From the NCBI RefSeq assembly GCF_043641665.1, contig NC_092191.1:23151581-23215580 (forward strand): a DNA stretch of 64,000 nucleotides, given 5' to 3'. Shown here in pieces: positions 1 through 13,860 of the stretch. The notes beneath the pieces were generated by a model. That model saw only the letters and a program-made list of their open reading frames with translations. It did not search any database and was not told the origin of the DNA. A program made the position numbers and the translations under genes. Positions within the stretch are counted from its first letter, which is position 1; every line of letters starts with the position of its first letter. The stretch comes from Enoplosus armatus (Eukaryota; Chordata; Actinopteri; Centrarchiformes; Enoplosidae).

Positions 1-1194
1 TCAATTACCTTTGTTCTGTACCCATAAACATTTCAGATTCCCAACTCCAGCTCTGACACAGTTATTATGGTCACTTACGTTTGAAAGTTTATTAGTGCTG
101 CCAAGTGAATTGTGTGATATGAAATACAAGTTAACTGGTGAAGGAAATAAAAAACTAACAAGCCAGTTCGTTGTAATGTCAAGCTGATGGAGTCTGCATC
201 TCAAGGACCTAAAGTAGGATTTGGAGATACATAGAATATCAACTGAACTTAAAATCATGGTCATTTCTCTTCAGACAATGTAACAATGGACACACATTAT
301 ATTCACTTTGGATATCAGGCGTACATTTCAATGGGACTAGACTGGCTACGTGTGTCCTGTGTAAACAGGACTTTAACTGCATTGCCTTTCTAGAAGTAGT
401 GGCAAAAGTTGGCTCAATTTGTACATGAAAATGTAGCCATTACACAGTGGAAGGACAATGAGTCAATACTCATACCAGGTAAATAAGGTCACTGTGGCCC
501 CTGCGAGTTTCATTCTGAGAAACAGTTAAGCATTTTTATTGTCCGTAAGTCCGTTTTTCTGCCAGTCAGTCTGAGAGCAAATCACTCTATAAAGTGGCCC
601 CACATGTGGCTCCATATAAAAAAAAATCCAATGAGCACGAGGGGAAATGGATTAAGCTCGGCCTCCAGGCTGATCGAACAAATCAGTGCCGTATGTCTGA
701 CACAAAAAAGGTAAACCATGTATGGGTGAAGCCTCCCAAAGTGTGCGCATCTGCAAAAGTAGAGGTTTCATTCAAAATGACAGATCTGTACATTGATTTG
801 GCCTTTGAAATATCAGACACAGGTCTTCTCTATGATGTGTCCAAACACCAAAACCTAAACCTCTTAGCAGGCTCTGTTATAGCTGTGCCTGTGGTACTTT
901 ATACTAAACCACGTGTGACAAAATTATTTGAACTAAAGCTCCATTTATTATCTTTTGGAGCATTCAACTGCATCTCAGGTCTTTGTCAGCGTATGGCCCG
1001 GGTGTCATGACGTGGCCTAAGTGTGGAACGTCAAGCCCAGTATCCTTAGGAATTACATCCATATTGGATAATTCTGCACCTGACCAACGCAGGAAGTAGT
1101 ATGTCTTTTATACATTAAGGTGGAAAGTAAGGTTGCAGCAGTTGACTGCCTTGTAGTGTGTCTGACTCGCACTCTGTCTCAGACCTACAATTAA

Positions 1195-1300
1195 CATTAG
1201 CTTTTTTATTAACCATAACCACAATCTTTTTCCAACCATAACCAAAAGGTTGCCTAACCCTAAACCCAACTTAACCTTAACCATAACGTAGTTGTCAAAC
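1195..1300. repeat. TAACC-rich degenerate repeat
   Basis: Repeated TAACCATAACC / TAACCCTAAACCC words on the plus strand, resembling degraded telomere-like or simple TAACC repeats common in fish introns. Confidence 0.6.
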
Positions 1301-1714
1301 ACAGATATTGTGATAAAAATGTTAGCATTGGACATAATCTAGGGTTGGGAACGTCAGGTGAAGACATTGTAAAGGTAAGAAGGCAAGAATACATAAATGC
1401 CTAATGTAAAAAAAACACATGGTTACAGAAACAACGTAGTCATGCGCTGCTTAACTGATTCAGAGTCTAATAGTGGGTGCTGTTTAGTACAGACAGAAAG
1501 AAACAGAGTCCATGGAAACCAAAAAAAGTCACCTGTCTGGCAGAAGCTTGCTGCTTCTCGAACTCCAGAGGAACACAGCTCTTTAGAAGCTGAACATTCA
1601 AGGCGTGTTTGGCACAGCTCCTTTTCCTGTAGTCCAGGTTGTAGGTTTTATCATTCCACATTCCTCAGTTTCTTTTCAAAACCAAATATGTGGACCAGCA
1701 ACCAACTTTAAATG

Positions 1715-2130
1715 CAGAGTGGAGTAGCATCTCGGCAGAAAAATCTACAAGCCTCAGCAAACCGTAGCCCTAAAACTACTAATAGTGCCCAAACCCTGGA
1801 AGGGACAGACACATCCGACACACATACGCCGGCCGAATGCTCTCCACGATCCAGTGGGACAGCCTGGGTTTTGCTGATCAGTTTTCCTGATGGCCTGCGT
1901 GGGCTGGATGTACTCTGCCAAGGCCCTAACAGGGCACAGCAAGGGCTGAAGCTGCTTGGCATTTCAAATCAGCAACCCCAAGGGTCTCAAAAGGGGCCAG
2001 GGGGCAACTCAGGGGGCAAAGGTACTTGTTGAGTCCCCTGAGGCCCTTATAGTGCATGTTCATGTCCCAAATGCAACACACACTTATCGTGGCCCAGAGC
2101 GTCCCTGGTGACTTGCCACACAAGCACCTT
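1715..2130 (-). mobile_element. DIRS-like tyrosine-recombinase relic
   Basis: On the minus strand one frame reads APFETLGVADLK and, after an apparent deletion, another reads LCPVRALAEYIQPT followed by RKTDQ. These resemble two landmarks of DIRS-type tyrosine recombinases in fish: the PFEPL..DLK block and the LCPVRAL..Y...T...R..DQ block before the catalytic C-terminal half. A further piece (GVCVSDV, then CRFFCRDAT) is compatible with the recombinase C-terminus in another frame. Frameshifts and the missing core mean it is inactive. The block is more GC-rich than its surroundings. Identification is by motif memory only. Confidence 0.45.
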
Positions 2131-3005
2131 GAGACGGGCAGGGGCGCGAAACGGCGGCAAACCCAGAAGCGCTCTCACTTCCTTGTTTACCACCAACATG
2201 GGGATTATCTAAGTATGCTAATACAACAAGCCTGCAACTTTAATGGAGCGCTGGAGCCACCTAGAAGGTGACTTATTAACAAAAGCTTCATATCAATGAA
2301 CTGTGTTGTCTTTACAGCCCCTGCCCACTCCAGGCGCTCCTGCCCTGCCACTGGATAGTAGCGCTGCAACTAACGTTTTAATATATGTAGAATAATAAAT
2401 ATTTTGTCCATAAATTGTGACGTGGACAAGGTGTTCATATTGTTTGTTTTGTCCGACCGACACTCCAAAACCCAAAGATATGAAATGTACTATAGTTACT
2501 AGGAGAAGCAACAAATACTCAAATCTGAGGGAGGTGGAACCATCAAACGTTTGGCATATTTCTCTTACACAGTTAATCAAAAAGTATCAAAATAGCTGTG
2601 GATAATCAATTATGGACTAATCAGTTCAGCTAACAGGTGGGGAGCGTAAACATGTTTTGGTGATTTCGCTGATGTCCAGCCAATTATGCGTTAACGTTAT
2701 TCTATATTATTTTACCAGTAGATATTACAAAGAAGTGGCATGCGACTCACTGACTGTAAATAGTCTGTATCTCTGTCACATTTAGTACGATCTGTAAAAT
2801 GAAAAATATGTCTTCATCATATGGGGGGAGTCCCCTAGATTTTAAGTACTTAGAATACTCAATACAACACAAAACAATGTAATACAATTATTACACAAAA
2901 TCTTTTTGTTTGTGATATTTTTTTTTGAGAATATCAAACATTTTAAGCATTGCTGATTGAGATTCCCTCTTTGGTCAACTGCTCAACAATGTATGTTGAA
3001 AAGGC

Positions 3006-3008
<3 letters not shown>

Positions 3009-3041
<33 letters not shown>
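3009..3041. repeat. (TG)n microsatellite
   Basis: Uninterrupted TG dinucleotides, about 16 units. Confidence 0.95.
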
Positions 3042-3042
<1 letters not shown>

Positions 3043-3358
3043 CCCGTTGGCTCAGTCTTTCAAGTGCCCCTGATTACAACTGAACTTTGAAGGTGATACA
3101 TGACCTCTTGCAAATGAGCTACTGCAATTTCCTCCTGCAGCCAGCTAAAGTAAAAAAAAAAAACAAAACAAAAAAAAACAACTGATTCTTAACTCCATTT
3201 CTAAAAAAAGAAAAGAAAATCCTCCGAAACGTGCTGTTGTTGGCAGGCAGCCTATTAACATAAGACCATGCTCCCTGTGGGTTTGCTAAATCGCTCCGAT
3301 ACCCACAGGATGTCTGGAGCAGCACGGGCCTCACAGACTGTATGCCAAACTGGGAGAG

Positions 3359-3384
3359 TGTGTGTGTGTGTGTGTGTGTGTGTG
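3359..3384. repeat. (GT)n microsatellite
   Basis: Uninterrupted GT dinucleotides, about 13 units. Confidence 0.95.
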
Positions 3385-3856
3385 GAGTCTCAGTCGTGGA
3401 GCTGTGGACAATTCACTCTCTTGACAACTTGCAGTGTATCAGTTTTGGGGCTCGGCGTTCCCTGTGAACAGCCATTACTGAACGCATGTATCTTAATGAC
3501 TCCCATTGGCTTAACAGGGCTGATGTGGTGACACAGTAGCACAGTGGTTCGCTGTGCGGTGGGTGCATGCCAAAGAAGGAACTAGGTGTTTATGTGCATT
3601 TTCCATCTCTCAGCAAATTTGGAATGAGAACACAATTGGCGTCTTATTTTGCATGACACACTGAATTTGCTTTTCATCAGCTCTTTTTAAGCCTTTTAAA
3701 TTGGATTTATTAGGGTTGGGTTCTGATGGCCAATTTCTACTTAACAAAACACCCAGATTTGCCAGGCTCTGAGACAAACAAATCTCCTACTGTCTTTTTT
3801 ATTAGCAATCTGCAAAACATTCAGTTTACAGTGACTGTTGCCTTCTGCTGTTTAAA

Positions 3857-3882
3857 TGTGTGTGTGTGTGTGTGTGTGTGTG
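3857..3882. repeat. (TG)n microsatellite
   Basis: Uninterrupted TG dinucleotides, about 12 units; the third TG tract within 900 bp. Confidence 0.95.
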
Positions 3883-6564
3883 GCTTATCAACGTTAACGC
3901 CATGAGTAGCTTGCAAAATGAGACTTGGCTGCTGTCTGATTAATGTGTTTTCTCCGCAAGCGGACTGTGCGTTTTAGCAATCCAAGAAGACCAAAGAGTC
4001 AGTTTCAGGAGTCTGAATCCCCCCCCCCAAAAATAAACTTTTATGAATATCTGATCAACCTAATACTTCTGAATCTTGACCCACAGCATGTGGAGCGAGC
4101 AACTCGTGGAAGCTAATTTTCTGGTTGGACATTCACACGGCCGCCTCTCAGAACTGCTGCCGCCTTCTCAGACAACAACAGGTGACCATGGATCGTAAAT
4201 TAACCTCTGAATGAGGTTCTTTTCAACTTTAACTTCAGTTACAAATCGTAAGAGCTGAGCCCATAATGGATTTGATAAGGGATTCGAAAAAAAGGATTCG
4301 GATTCTCCAAGCAGATTTGATGGCGAAATCCTATCAAGCCCAAACCCTGTCGTTTATGGATAAAAATAACCAGACAGGGACCGGCTATTGATCGTAAACA
4401 TGGTGGCGAATACACATGGGAACAACAATTCTACAACCGCTCTCAACTCTTTATGGAACGTATGTTATCACTTTGTAACGTTTAGGTTCATCTTTTCTAA
4501 TTCCATACGTCATTTTCAAAAAGGGCGCTACTTATTTACATACTTAGAAGCCAAGCTGCTATGACAGTAAAGCCCAAAGTCAATTTTTTTTCCTACCCAC
4601 CTCTGGGTCACCTCTTCCAAATGTAGGTCCTCCATTATTTACAGTGCAGATACTCCTCAATCTAACTGTAAACGCAAGTGAAGCATGCTTTTGGTCTTGG
4701 ATGTGAAACTATCTGGTTCAGCGCGATGGCGTGATGCTGTGACGCAGAATCTGTTCACTGAGGGCATCAAGGGTTACTTGTGCAGGCTGTCGCTACAGTA
4801 GGAACAGTGTGAAATGGCAAGTGTGATATTCGCGCGGGGACTAATTAACACCGTAAAAAGCCTGACATATGTGAACACGAGCAATGCGTCAGCGCAGGCG
4901 TGACACGTTTCGTTATGAGCGGGTCAACTTGTCCAGCTAAGCTGTTAAAAACGTTCCCCTCTCAGCTTGCAGATTCGTGCTGATTGCCGGTAAAACAAAA
5001 TTTTTTTTACTTAATACCATAATGTGAACAATCATACTGACAAAACATCATCAACAGGCAGTAACGTTCTCAGTGAAAGCTGCGAGTTGTTTTGTCGGGG
5101 GTTTCAGCACCATCTGGAAAACAACTCAGCCGTCCACGAGAATAACATCTGACTTTGAAAATGAAGGTGAGGCGCATGTGTACTTGTTTTGCATTCACAT
5201 ACTTTTTTTTTTTTACTATCAGTTCCTCGGCTGCGTGTTTATGGAGGACGCTTTCAGCCAAATCTTCTTGCCCCTTGTGCCAACAAACACCAGACAAAAA
5301 AAGGTTCGACTGGTCCCGCATATTGGAATTGGTCACATATGGACTATTAGACTCAACAAAACGTGAGATGAAACGTCACATTTTTCTTCTTAAAAGAAGT
5401 GGAGGTCTGAGAGGCCCAACAGGTCAAGAAACTGACTGCACTTATAAAGTGCTTGTCTACCTTAACGGACAAACCACTCTCACACTGGTGGCTGCGTAGT
5501 AGCCACGCAAGGCGTGTCTGGCAGGTGCTCATGCATGTTCATATATGTATGCATGTATGCGAAAATGGCCGTCAACAACAGCGAGCCAGTAGTATAAAAG
5601 CCAGACGGAATGCAAATTGCAAAATGCGTTATGCGTCTGGAATTGTTCATTAGCTGTGTTTGATATCTTTCAAGCTGAATGGGCTCTCTAACATGTAGTG
5701 CAACAGATTTGATTCCGGTCCAAAGACTAAATAGAACTCTTCTTCTTTCTGTGAGAGGAAGGACGCTGGATATATCCTGAAAATGCAATTGTAAGACTTT
5801 TCAAGGAACCATTGCAAATAAAGCAAACTGTGGAACTGAAAAGGAACCACACGCTGTATTAACTCACTTCTGTTCACAACTATTTCCAGCTGTGTTCCAG
5901 CATACTGCAGCTATTAGTGCACCGCCCCACTAATTTCAGATGCATCCCTGAGTTGTTTGGTTCTGGAACCACGGCCTGCACCCACATCTCAGATTTTCTC
6001 AGATATGAAAATAGGTCTTGTGCTCACTGACTACTGTTTGGAGCCAATGACAGCTTTGTAGGGCGAGCTTATGAGTTTCACATCTTCTTTGTATCCTTTT
6101 GGAACAAAAATGAAGATGACGACGGATAGTTTGAAATTAAAAAAGGATCAAAATTGATGCAGCAGAGCCAGAGTTTTTTATTCCACATATTCTTCTTCCT
6201 TCTCAAAAACCTGGCGCCTGCATTACCCACAACGCAACTCAACTGCTGAGAGTTTGGTTGGAGATTCGGGCGTGTTATGCTAGTATAGCTGGCTGGTTTT
6301 GCCATTGGCCTCAAGCAGAGATTAGGAGCGGGCTAAAGTGCCTGTGGTCTTCAGCCCCAACCGACACCGACTCAAGGGACATCACCTGGGGACATTTATC
6401 GGACTTCACAGAGCTCCCTCTGTTATACACTTAAGGTTTTATACAACTGTTGTCACATACGTAGTAGTAGTCCCCCAACACCTGGAAACTAAATTGAGCT
6501 GGCGGCTTGCTGTGACTGATTGAATATAACTTTTTTTTTAATTTTTAAAAGACGCAGGTGAAGA

Positions 6565-6655
6565 AACCGCCGATACTTAATCCACTTAATAAGGCCAGCA
6601 TCAGGACCGACACCTATCCAGTGGATCCGGATCGGTGCACCCCTGTCTCTAATTA
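6565..6655. mobile_element. hAT-like element end fragment
   Basis: Words such as CCGATACTTAATCC, AAGGCCAGCATC and a terminal GGATCGGTGCACCCCTG resemble the end of a widespread vertebrate hAT-type family whose termini read like CAGGGATGCACCGATCC on the opposite strand. Only one end is visible. Confidence 0.4.
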
Positions 6656-7389
6656 ATGGTTAGGATAAAATAACCCGAACAGAAAAAGGCTAACATGAGC
6701 ATGTTAAAAGACTGGAGGTCAGTCTTATTATGTGCAACTGTTTCATAGCTGATAGAATCAAGACAAAATAGGTTCAACTGATGTACTGTTGTCCAACCAG
6801 ACTCCATTTGGAATACTTTTTTTCCCCACAAGGGGCAGCTGAAGAGTAATTGTACCTTGGGGGGGAAGGGGGGGGGGGTGTATTAGGGGAAGTTCAGATT
6901 CAATTACATCTAATTTCACCTTGCTGTATTCACCCCCATGCTTTTATTTGGAACAGCAGAAAAGAGGGCGCTCGTTTGCGGTCAGCTCTCACCGAATGGC
7001 CACGCATTTCCCAAATTCCATTCACATAAACATGTGCTGACCGGGCCGACATAAAACAAGATACAGCGGAGCGTTGCTTCGGAAAATATCTCACTCACAC
7101 AGGAACAATTCACTTTTGGTAAGCATCATGCTAAGACAAGAAAATGATCATTTTGGTATTTCAAAAAGGGTATTTTTGCCCTTTTGACTGGAGATTAAAA
7201 ATCCCTTTTAAATTCTCCTCCTGCTCTCCTGTTTACAGATGCACACTATTTGCGTGAATCAAATTCAATCCTCACGAGACAGTGCGCAGGGAGCCAAAAT
7301 GGCCCGCGAGGACACTTCTCTCCAAGTCGACTGTGAACACTTTCCAAACAAGATGCTAACAAGTTAAGGACTTGAGTGGCGCGCTGGGT

Positions 7390-7419
7390 GTGGGTGTGTG
7401 TGTGTGTGTGTGTGTGCGT
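7390..7419. repeat. (GT)n microsatellite
   Basis: GT dinucleotide run ending GCGTTGTG. Confidence 0.9.
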
Positions 7420-8132
7420 TGTGTTCAAGCTGGAACAGTGGGAGAGAGGGGAGATCGGGAGGCTGAAAGCTCACTACAACACTTTCTTATTATGAGGAAA
7501 CCAGATGGTGCGTCCCCCCCCCCGTCCCCCCCAACCTCCTGCGATCACCTCTTCTACTCACTGCACGTGTGATTGAGACAACGAACCATTTCGTGTTCAT
7601 TCATAGTCATGTACAGTACTCAAAGGGGGCAAACTGCTCGTGCCCCACATATTTGACCTTTTTTTGTGCTAGAAGGGATTGGCTTCCAATTTATGGAATT
7701 TTAGAGATAGAGTCAGTTATCATAACATGTTATTTGCACAGATCTGAGGACATAAAATACAAGGGGGAAACACACACATGGAAAAATGCTACTGTCATGT
7801 AATAATATAATCTACACCCTTCAGAACTACTTCCTGGTTCAGCTTTTACCTACTGTAGTCAACTGAATTTTAACAGACATTTGGGGCACGTTACACTTTG
7901 GGGTTTAAAAAAAATCTCAGCACTGAAATTGGGGAGTAAAACGTGAACGTGACCAGCTGAGTGGAATGTTGGATGAAACCAGGGGAAATGAGTCTGGGGT
8001 CGCGCTATGAGTGCCATGTAAAAAAACAAAAACAATTATTTATTATTACTGTTGTTATTATTATTACTTCAAACTCACAGTTACGTCGTTACGTGTATTA
8101 CATTCAAAACAGCTTTTGCCTCCTTTAACATA

Positions 8133-8660
8133 CAGTGCTTAACAAATTTATTAGACCACCTGTCATAAAAATGAGAAAACACAAATATTCTGTCAAAAAC
8201 TTGTTTCAAACTAAAAATTGTATTGTTATTTATTAGGCAAATAACAAACTGGAACAACTAAATAGTCCTTATTCACATATATTAACCAAACATCTTAATA
8301 TTCTGTACGACCTCCTTTGGCCCTGACAACAGCTTGCATTCTTGCAACCACAAAACAAATGTTTCTGTTCAAATAACTGTAATCTGGCATCTCAATCCAA
8401 AAATAATAATGTGCTTTACTATTTTTTTCTGCTTTTTTGTAAAACAGTAAATTTGAGAATTCATGGATAACAACAATAATTCTATTTTAGCATTAAAGAG
8501 ATCATTTTGATTAAAGAGCTTGGCTTGCACATACTGGTGGATTACTGGTGGCCATTACAGAGACATCAAATATTTTGGTCATCAGCAATACTGTTCATTT
8601 AGGGCAGTGGGGGCAAACACCTCACACTGGGTGGGGGTCTAATACATTTGTTAAACACTG
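8133..8660 (-). mobile_element. Tc1/mariner-derived non-autonomous element
   Basis: A 528-bp element with about 25-bp terminal inverted repeats (CAGTGCTTAACAAATTTATT at the left; CAGTGTTTAACAAATGTATT read inward from the right) and TA on both sides, the usual Tc1/mariner target duplication. The left 220 bp are the reverse complement of the 3' end of the transposase copy near 28.7-28.9 kb, including the last codons (a RAKGGRTEY-like end). Most of the transposase is missing, so it is an internally deleted copy lying inside intron 2. Confidence 0.85.
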
Positions 8661-9847
8661 TATATGAATAACAAATTGACAATGTAAAGTGAATCATCCC
8701 AGCCCGACACTCAACCAGCCCTTAGAGCCACCGCTCCCCCTCTTTCGTCTGTATAACTGTCGCCCCCCCCCCCCAAGTATGGCCACACACTGGCAGCTGC
8801 ACTGTGTACTCATCGCAAGCGAAGAAAGGGGATCTGCCGTGCTCTCTTCCTGTCAGCACAGATGTCAAGGTGAACTTAGGGGGGACTTAAATAACTGCTC
8901 CTGACCACCACCCCCAGATCAGCTGCACAGATTAGAGGACGCCTCTTGTTTACAAGGGCATTGTGGGTTGTTTTTCTCTGGATTACCTGGCCGGATAATA
9001 TCAGGTTCATTTAAGCCTGTGAAGTGAAAGAGATTTGAAACCTATTATCACAAATCAGAAGTGTATCAGTGTATCTGTCCCTCTCCGTCGTCATCAAGTG
9101 AACAACAAATTACACTGTGACTCCAATTGCAATTGGACATGATTCAAGTCAGATGCAATTCAACATTAATGAGCTCGGATTCAATAGGATTTGGTATTTT
9201 TTATACTTCATTTCATGAACGGAGCTCTGTTAGTTTTGAGTCTAAGACGTCCAATGTAGGATAAATAGATTCATGCTTAAGACGGTTCTTCGAGGAAGGT
9301 GGATGGGTTTTTTTTTTTCGTTTTATGGGCTTTATATGTCCATGTAAATAAAACATCAGGTACAGACTTAAACTGGGAAAAGTTTATGGCAATTGTACTT
9401 TGGAAGTAGGGTCAGATGGTAACGCTGGCATTACCTGCCTCAGGGTTCCTGTCAGTAGGTAGTAGTAGGTTTAGGTTTGTGGTGCCACTGGCATTTTTTT
9501 TATGTACATTTTTTTGAGGTTACAAATGCAATGTAAAGATTTCAAGCAGTGTTGGACATGCCTTACATTTCACTCAGTGTAGTCATTTTTTCAGGAGGCG
9601 TATTGCTCAATGTATGTATGTGTATGTATGGGGGAACACAGCTAGCTAGGGGAGGGGGCAGGCCGTTTCACTCGGGCTGTGGGCAGCAGTGGTCGGTCAA
9701 CAGGCAGACTGCTGGGAATACTCTTAGTGCCCAAAGATCCAGTTGGCCTCTAGTAGCACCACCACCCTGGCAGCCATTTTTGGCACCAGAGCTTCTCAGT
9801 CTGGTGTTTGTTTCTTGGGGCCATAAAGACATTGTTCCTGCATATAA

Positions 9848-10025
9848 GGCGGCATGGTGGCGCAGTGGTTAGCACTGTTGCATGGGAGGTAAAAGCTAGG
9901 GAGGCGAGAGCAAGACACTGAACCCTAAGTTGCTCCTGATGGAGACCAGCACCTTGCACGGCAGGTGTGTGAATTAGTTTTTTTTGGGGGGAAAAGCGCT
10001 ATATAAGTGAGATCATTTACCATTT
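9848..10025 (+). mobile_element. tRNA-like SINE or short dispersed repeat
   Basis: Begins GGCGGCATGGTGGCGCAGTG then GTTAGCACTGTTGCATGGGAGG, which contains a tRNA A-box-like GGCGCAGTGGTTAGCA, and ends with AAAGCGCTATATAAGTGAGA then TCATTTACCATTTA, a tail common in fish repeats. The B box is not clear. A related copy lies on the opposite strand near 19.7 kb. Confidence 0.6.
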
Positions 10026-11654
10026 ATATCACCGTCTACACAGGTTTCCCTCCTGTTCTAAAGGGAAACCTGCGTGCTATTTACATCTCACCGATACAGC
10101 ACGGTATCTGGCTGAGCAATCTCCTTTAAAGGAAGATGGACTTGCGGGTAACGAATGCATGTGACGTGGTATGGTGGGTTTTGTTATGGGAAGTTTAAGG
10201 GTGGTATAGCGGCTGTAAAAAAGGGCTGTGTGTTGTGTTCGCGGCACCGAGCGAATAAAGCACCTGTTTTATGCAACATTACGCAGCAGGGTTTGCACGG
10301 ACTGCAAAAGCTAGTCACCAGCTATGAGCCAGGGTAAAGCCGATGGAATTAGCCTAAAGAAAGCAGCCACCAACCACTACGGTTTCGAAGGACCAAAGCT
10401 AACAGTTGCTCTGGTATTATCATGAAATGGCAGGGAGTAGAACCAGTTCTGGATGTGAGAAGATGTGTTTTGATGAAGCCTTTGGGACAAATACTAGGGT
10501 TCATCTTCAGTCAGTCTGTCTGTCCACAGACGGGGGGGGGGTCAGATTACATGCCTCTGTTCTCCCATCATGGCTTCCTCCTGAAATCCCAGACAGGTAA
10601 AATGTCAAAGCCCACTTCCTCCCTCTGAAGTGTCAGGCTTTAACAGGCCTTAAAACGTCTCCAAACCTCCTGTCTTCTATCGTACGTACTGCCCCCCCCC
10701 CCCCCCGACATGAGCCAACAGTGTCAATGAAAAGCTTGTCCCAAGATAAAAGTGACGTCGTACGCATCAAACTATTCAGGGTAAAACAAACATAGAACAC
10801 AACTACACTACATACCAGCCCAGTATCCCTTGGAATTACATTATTTTTTTTTATATACGTTTATATACGACAGGGAAGGTCCCCCACCTGGATGAAAAGT
10901 GGGGACATGTCGAGCGGCTTAACCCCAGCGTGCCCCACCTTGTTGTCTGGCAGTTGTAGGTACAGCAGATCAAAGCCGAATCATACAGCTGGTTGGTATA
11001 CTGTGATGGGGGTTTACAACAATTTTGTTTTAACAATGCTGCTGCGTTCCCAGATCTCGTTATTATGTCATTATTACTTGTAGGAACGATGGATGAAACT
11101 GTGAGAAAGGGACCCAAGTTGTAACTATAGAAACAGAATTAGAATTAACGAATAGGACAACGAATGCTTGCACAAAAGAGATCAATCATCAATCATCTCC
11201 GGTTCCTGCCTTCGAAAACCTGCATATTTCCAGACTTTAGCATGGCTCCTCATACAGATCAATACACAGAGCCCCCCCCCTTTGCTTGAAGTCCTTTGGC
11301 ATTGTGTTGCCGTGGCACAAAGCAACTAAATCCTGTGAGTCAGGGCTTCTTTGCTGAGGCACAATCCTTTCTCTCGCTTTTCTTTCCTCTCATCTAAGAA
11401 CAATGTGGGGAATCAAGTCAGTTCTCAGACTTTGGCCGTGAATTCAAGACTGCCATCACATCCCTGCCGCGTTCCCTTCCTCTACTTCGGCCTGTTGGAC
11501 TGCTAACTTGTGCTCGTGTGGCTTGTTTGAACAGACATGGCATTGGGCTTGTTTTGCTCAGAAATAAATTGTTGGTGGGTTTTTTCATTTTCTCTACTGT
11601 GTTCTAAATAAAAATGACAGTCTTGGATGAGGCTGCTATACTCTTGCTCATGTG

Positions 11655-12130
11655 TGTTCACACCATAGGCTGTATATAAAGACGGACGACATGACAGCTC
11701 CCTGAAAGTGAAGCCAAAAATGTCTCGATCGCCCCCCTGGTGGCTGGCTGCAGTATAGGTCATAACCCCCTCCATGTTAGCAGATGGGACAACATGGGCC
11801 AAACTAAAAAAATAAAAATAAATCAGTACACGTCAAATATATTTTTTCCCCAAAGATGGTTTCTGTCATTTTACGTAGTTCTTATCACGCTGATGTTTGT
11901 TCAAGTGTTTGTTTTTCTGATGAGTTTGGTTTTGGTTTGAAATGTCATGATTGACAGCTGAAATTGACTGTGGTGTGCTCACGATTGGGTCAGGCGGGTG
12001 TATGGGCGGGACCTTGATACCGGAGCTCTCCCCCCCCCCCCGTCACTACTACACAGACTCTCGCATCCGGGATCTTTTGGCTTCATTTTTGTACAGTGGG
12101 AGGAAGTGGAAACGCGTCGGTACAAAGTTT
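11655..12130. repeat. Dispersed fish repeat
   Basis: The stretch from TAGGCTGTATATAAAGACGG through GGTGGCTGGCTGCAGTATAG to TCAGGCGGGTGTATGGGCGG and CTCTCGCATCCGGGATCTTT is recalled as a moderately repeated sequence in fish genomes. No coding potential or terminal repeats were identified, so the class is unknown. Confidence 0.45.
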
Positions 12131-12530
12131 ACTCAAAGCTGCAAAATGTATATTTATTGTCATGTTACACAATATGACTTTAATACATGTATATTTGGCA
12201 AGTTTTGCCTGGTAGAGATGTAAAAGAATAGCCACTGTTTTGTATTGTATTTTGATCTTTCAAGCTGCTCCGTAGTGCAGAATGTTCAGTGGTGCCTGCT
12301 TTCAGCAGCATCACACGGCCTTCATTCAGCCCTGGATGCTAGCAAGTGGACCTTTGAGCTTAGATTACCTTGTTACATATACGGTTCCCAAAGGTCAAGA
12401 AACCAGCTGGTGATCTGTACCGGATTGGTTAAGGTCAGCAATCCTTGTGTTTCTTGTTTAAATACTCCGATCACCCCGAACAAGCCTGATTTATACATTA
12501 CGAATAGTGCTCAACAAAAATCTAAAAAGA

Positions 12531-12560
12531 ATAATAATAATAATAATAATAGAAATAATA
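12531..12560. repeat. (AAT)n microsatellite
   Basis: Run of AAT triplets with one interruption near its right end. Confidence 0.85.
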
Positions 12561-13815
12561 AAACTTTGCTTGACTACCAGCATGTCTGTTACCACCATTA
12601 AGAATCTCTTATGTAGACCCCCCAACTATAACCCCAAATGTAGGTGAACACAGGCCAACGACGTAAATTCATTCCAAAACAGAAATATTGTTATTTAGAG
12701 CTCATTGAGACCAAAAGCATGCAGGCAATTACGACAAAACAAACCTGACAAAACGCGCTTCGGCTGCCAACGCAAACAAAGGCTCTGCGAAACATTCTTA
12801 TCCTCGGGGGAAGAATCTTTATTCTTGGCAGCGTGGCTTGTCAGCATGTGATACTGAGCGAGAGGTGACACATACAGTACATAGCTCTGCTCATCCCGTC
12901 ACCCATGGTGTTCTACGCCGTGGAGGCGAGGGTCAAACTGGTGTACGGGAGGTTTTTCAGAAAACGTCATGTAAAAATAGCAAAACTAGCAGATGTGTTT
13001 GTGTTTTATGACACCGTCATCATTTATGCATCATTCCCTGATCATTTCCAGTTATTGGGAAAAAGCTTTATTGGTGTATTTTCAAAAAACGTTTGTCGTT
13101 GTTGTTGTTATAGTTCATTCAGAAAACTGCTGCTGACCTTACTTTGCTTCCTAACACACTGCGCCCTCACCCACCCATCCCTACACAACTTCTAGCTTTA
13201 GCATTTGAAGATGCACGCCAGCTAAGCTCTGAAGGAACCAGCATATGTGGAATAGCCCGCCAGCATATATAAACTATACGAATGCTTGCAGTGAGCGACG
13301 GCAGTATAAGAGTAAGCTGAGCACTGACAGCTTAAACATGTCATCTTGTAGCAAAGAGTGTGTTGGATGTGTGTGTTGTACAGAGTGGGGTGTGTTTCAC
13401 GGGAGTGTCAGCTGAACTGGCTCATAGGCTTTGCTCCATTATCATCGTCCCTCAAAATCCCATCCTGGCCAAATCCTAATAGGGCCATGTGGTGTTTGCG
13501 CATAACAACATACCCAGACTGTTGATATGAGGCCCGCTTGGCCATAAGCAATGTGTCTGGTGATTCATCTCCAGCCACTTTAAGCATCACGTATGCTACA
13601 CATATTTTTAGGCCCATTGCTCCGCTTCATGGTCATGATAAACATTTTTAAAAAGACAACAGACTCCGTGGCACCTACGAGGCCCGAAGTGTCTCACATT
13701 CTGCTGCTCTATTTTTAGCAACTCGCAAAGTTCATTTTTCACAGGCGGCTCAGAAACATGTCAAGCTCAGAATAATACTCAGCGCCCTTCAAGAGAAACA
13801 GGCATCCATGACCCT

Positions 13816-13818
<3 letters not shown>

Positions 13819-13858
<40 letters not shown>
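13819..13858. repeat. (CA)n microsatellite
   Basis: About 20 uninterrupted CA units. Confidence 0.95.

Positions 13859-13860
<2 letters not shown>

Noticed and set aside
594..1010. 138-codon plus-strand frame
   Set aside because: No recognised domain, average composition, no neighbouring exon; consistent with a chance frame in intron 2.
2293..2360. Minus-strand Gly-X-Y-like text (GRAGAPGVGRG) as a possible collagen exon 3
   Set aside because: Only three glycines at 9-nt spacing, the nearest acceptor CAG lacks a pyrimidine tract, and the phase-1 exit of exon 2 would put it in a non-collagen frame.
8700..8745. Minus-strand GSGGSKG text with 9-nt glycine spacing
   Set aside because: No acceptor, spacing arises from C-runs, and the text does not continue as Gly-X-Y.
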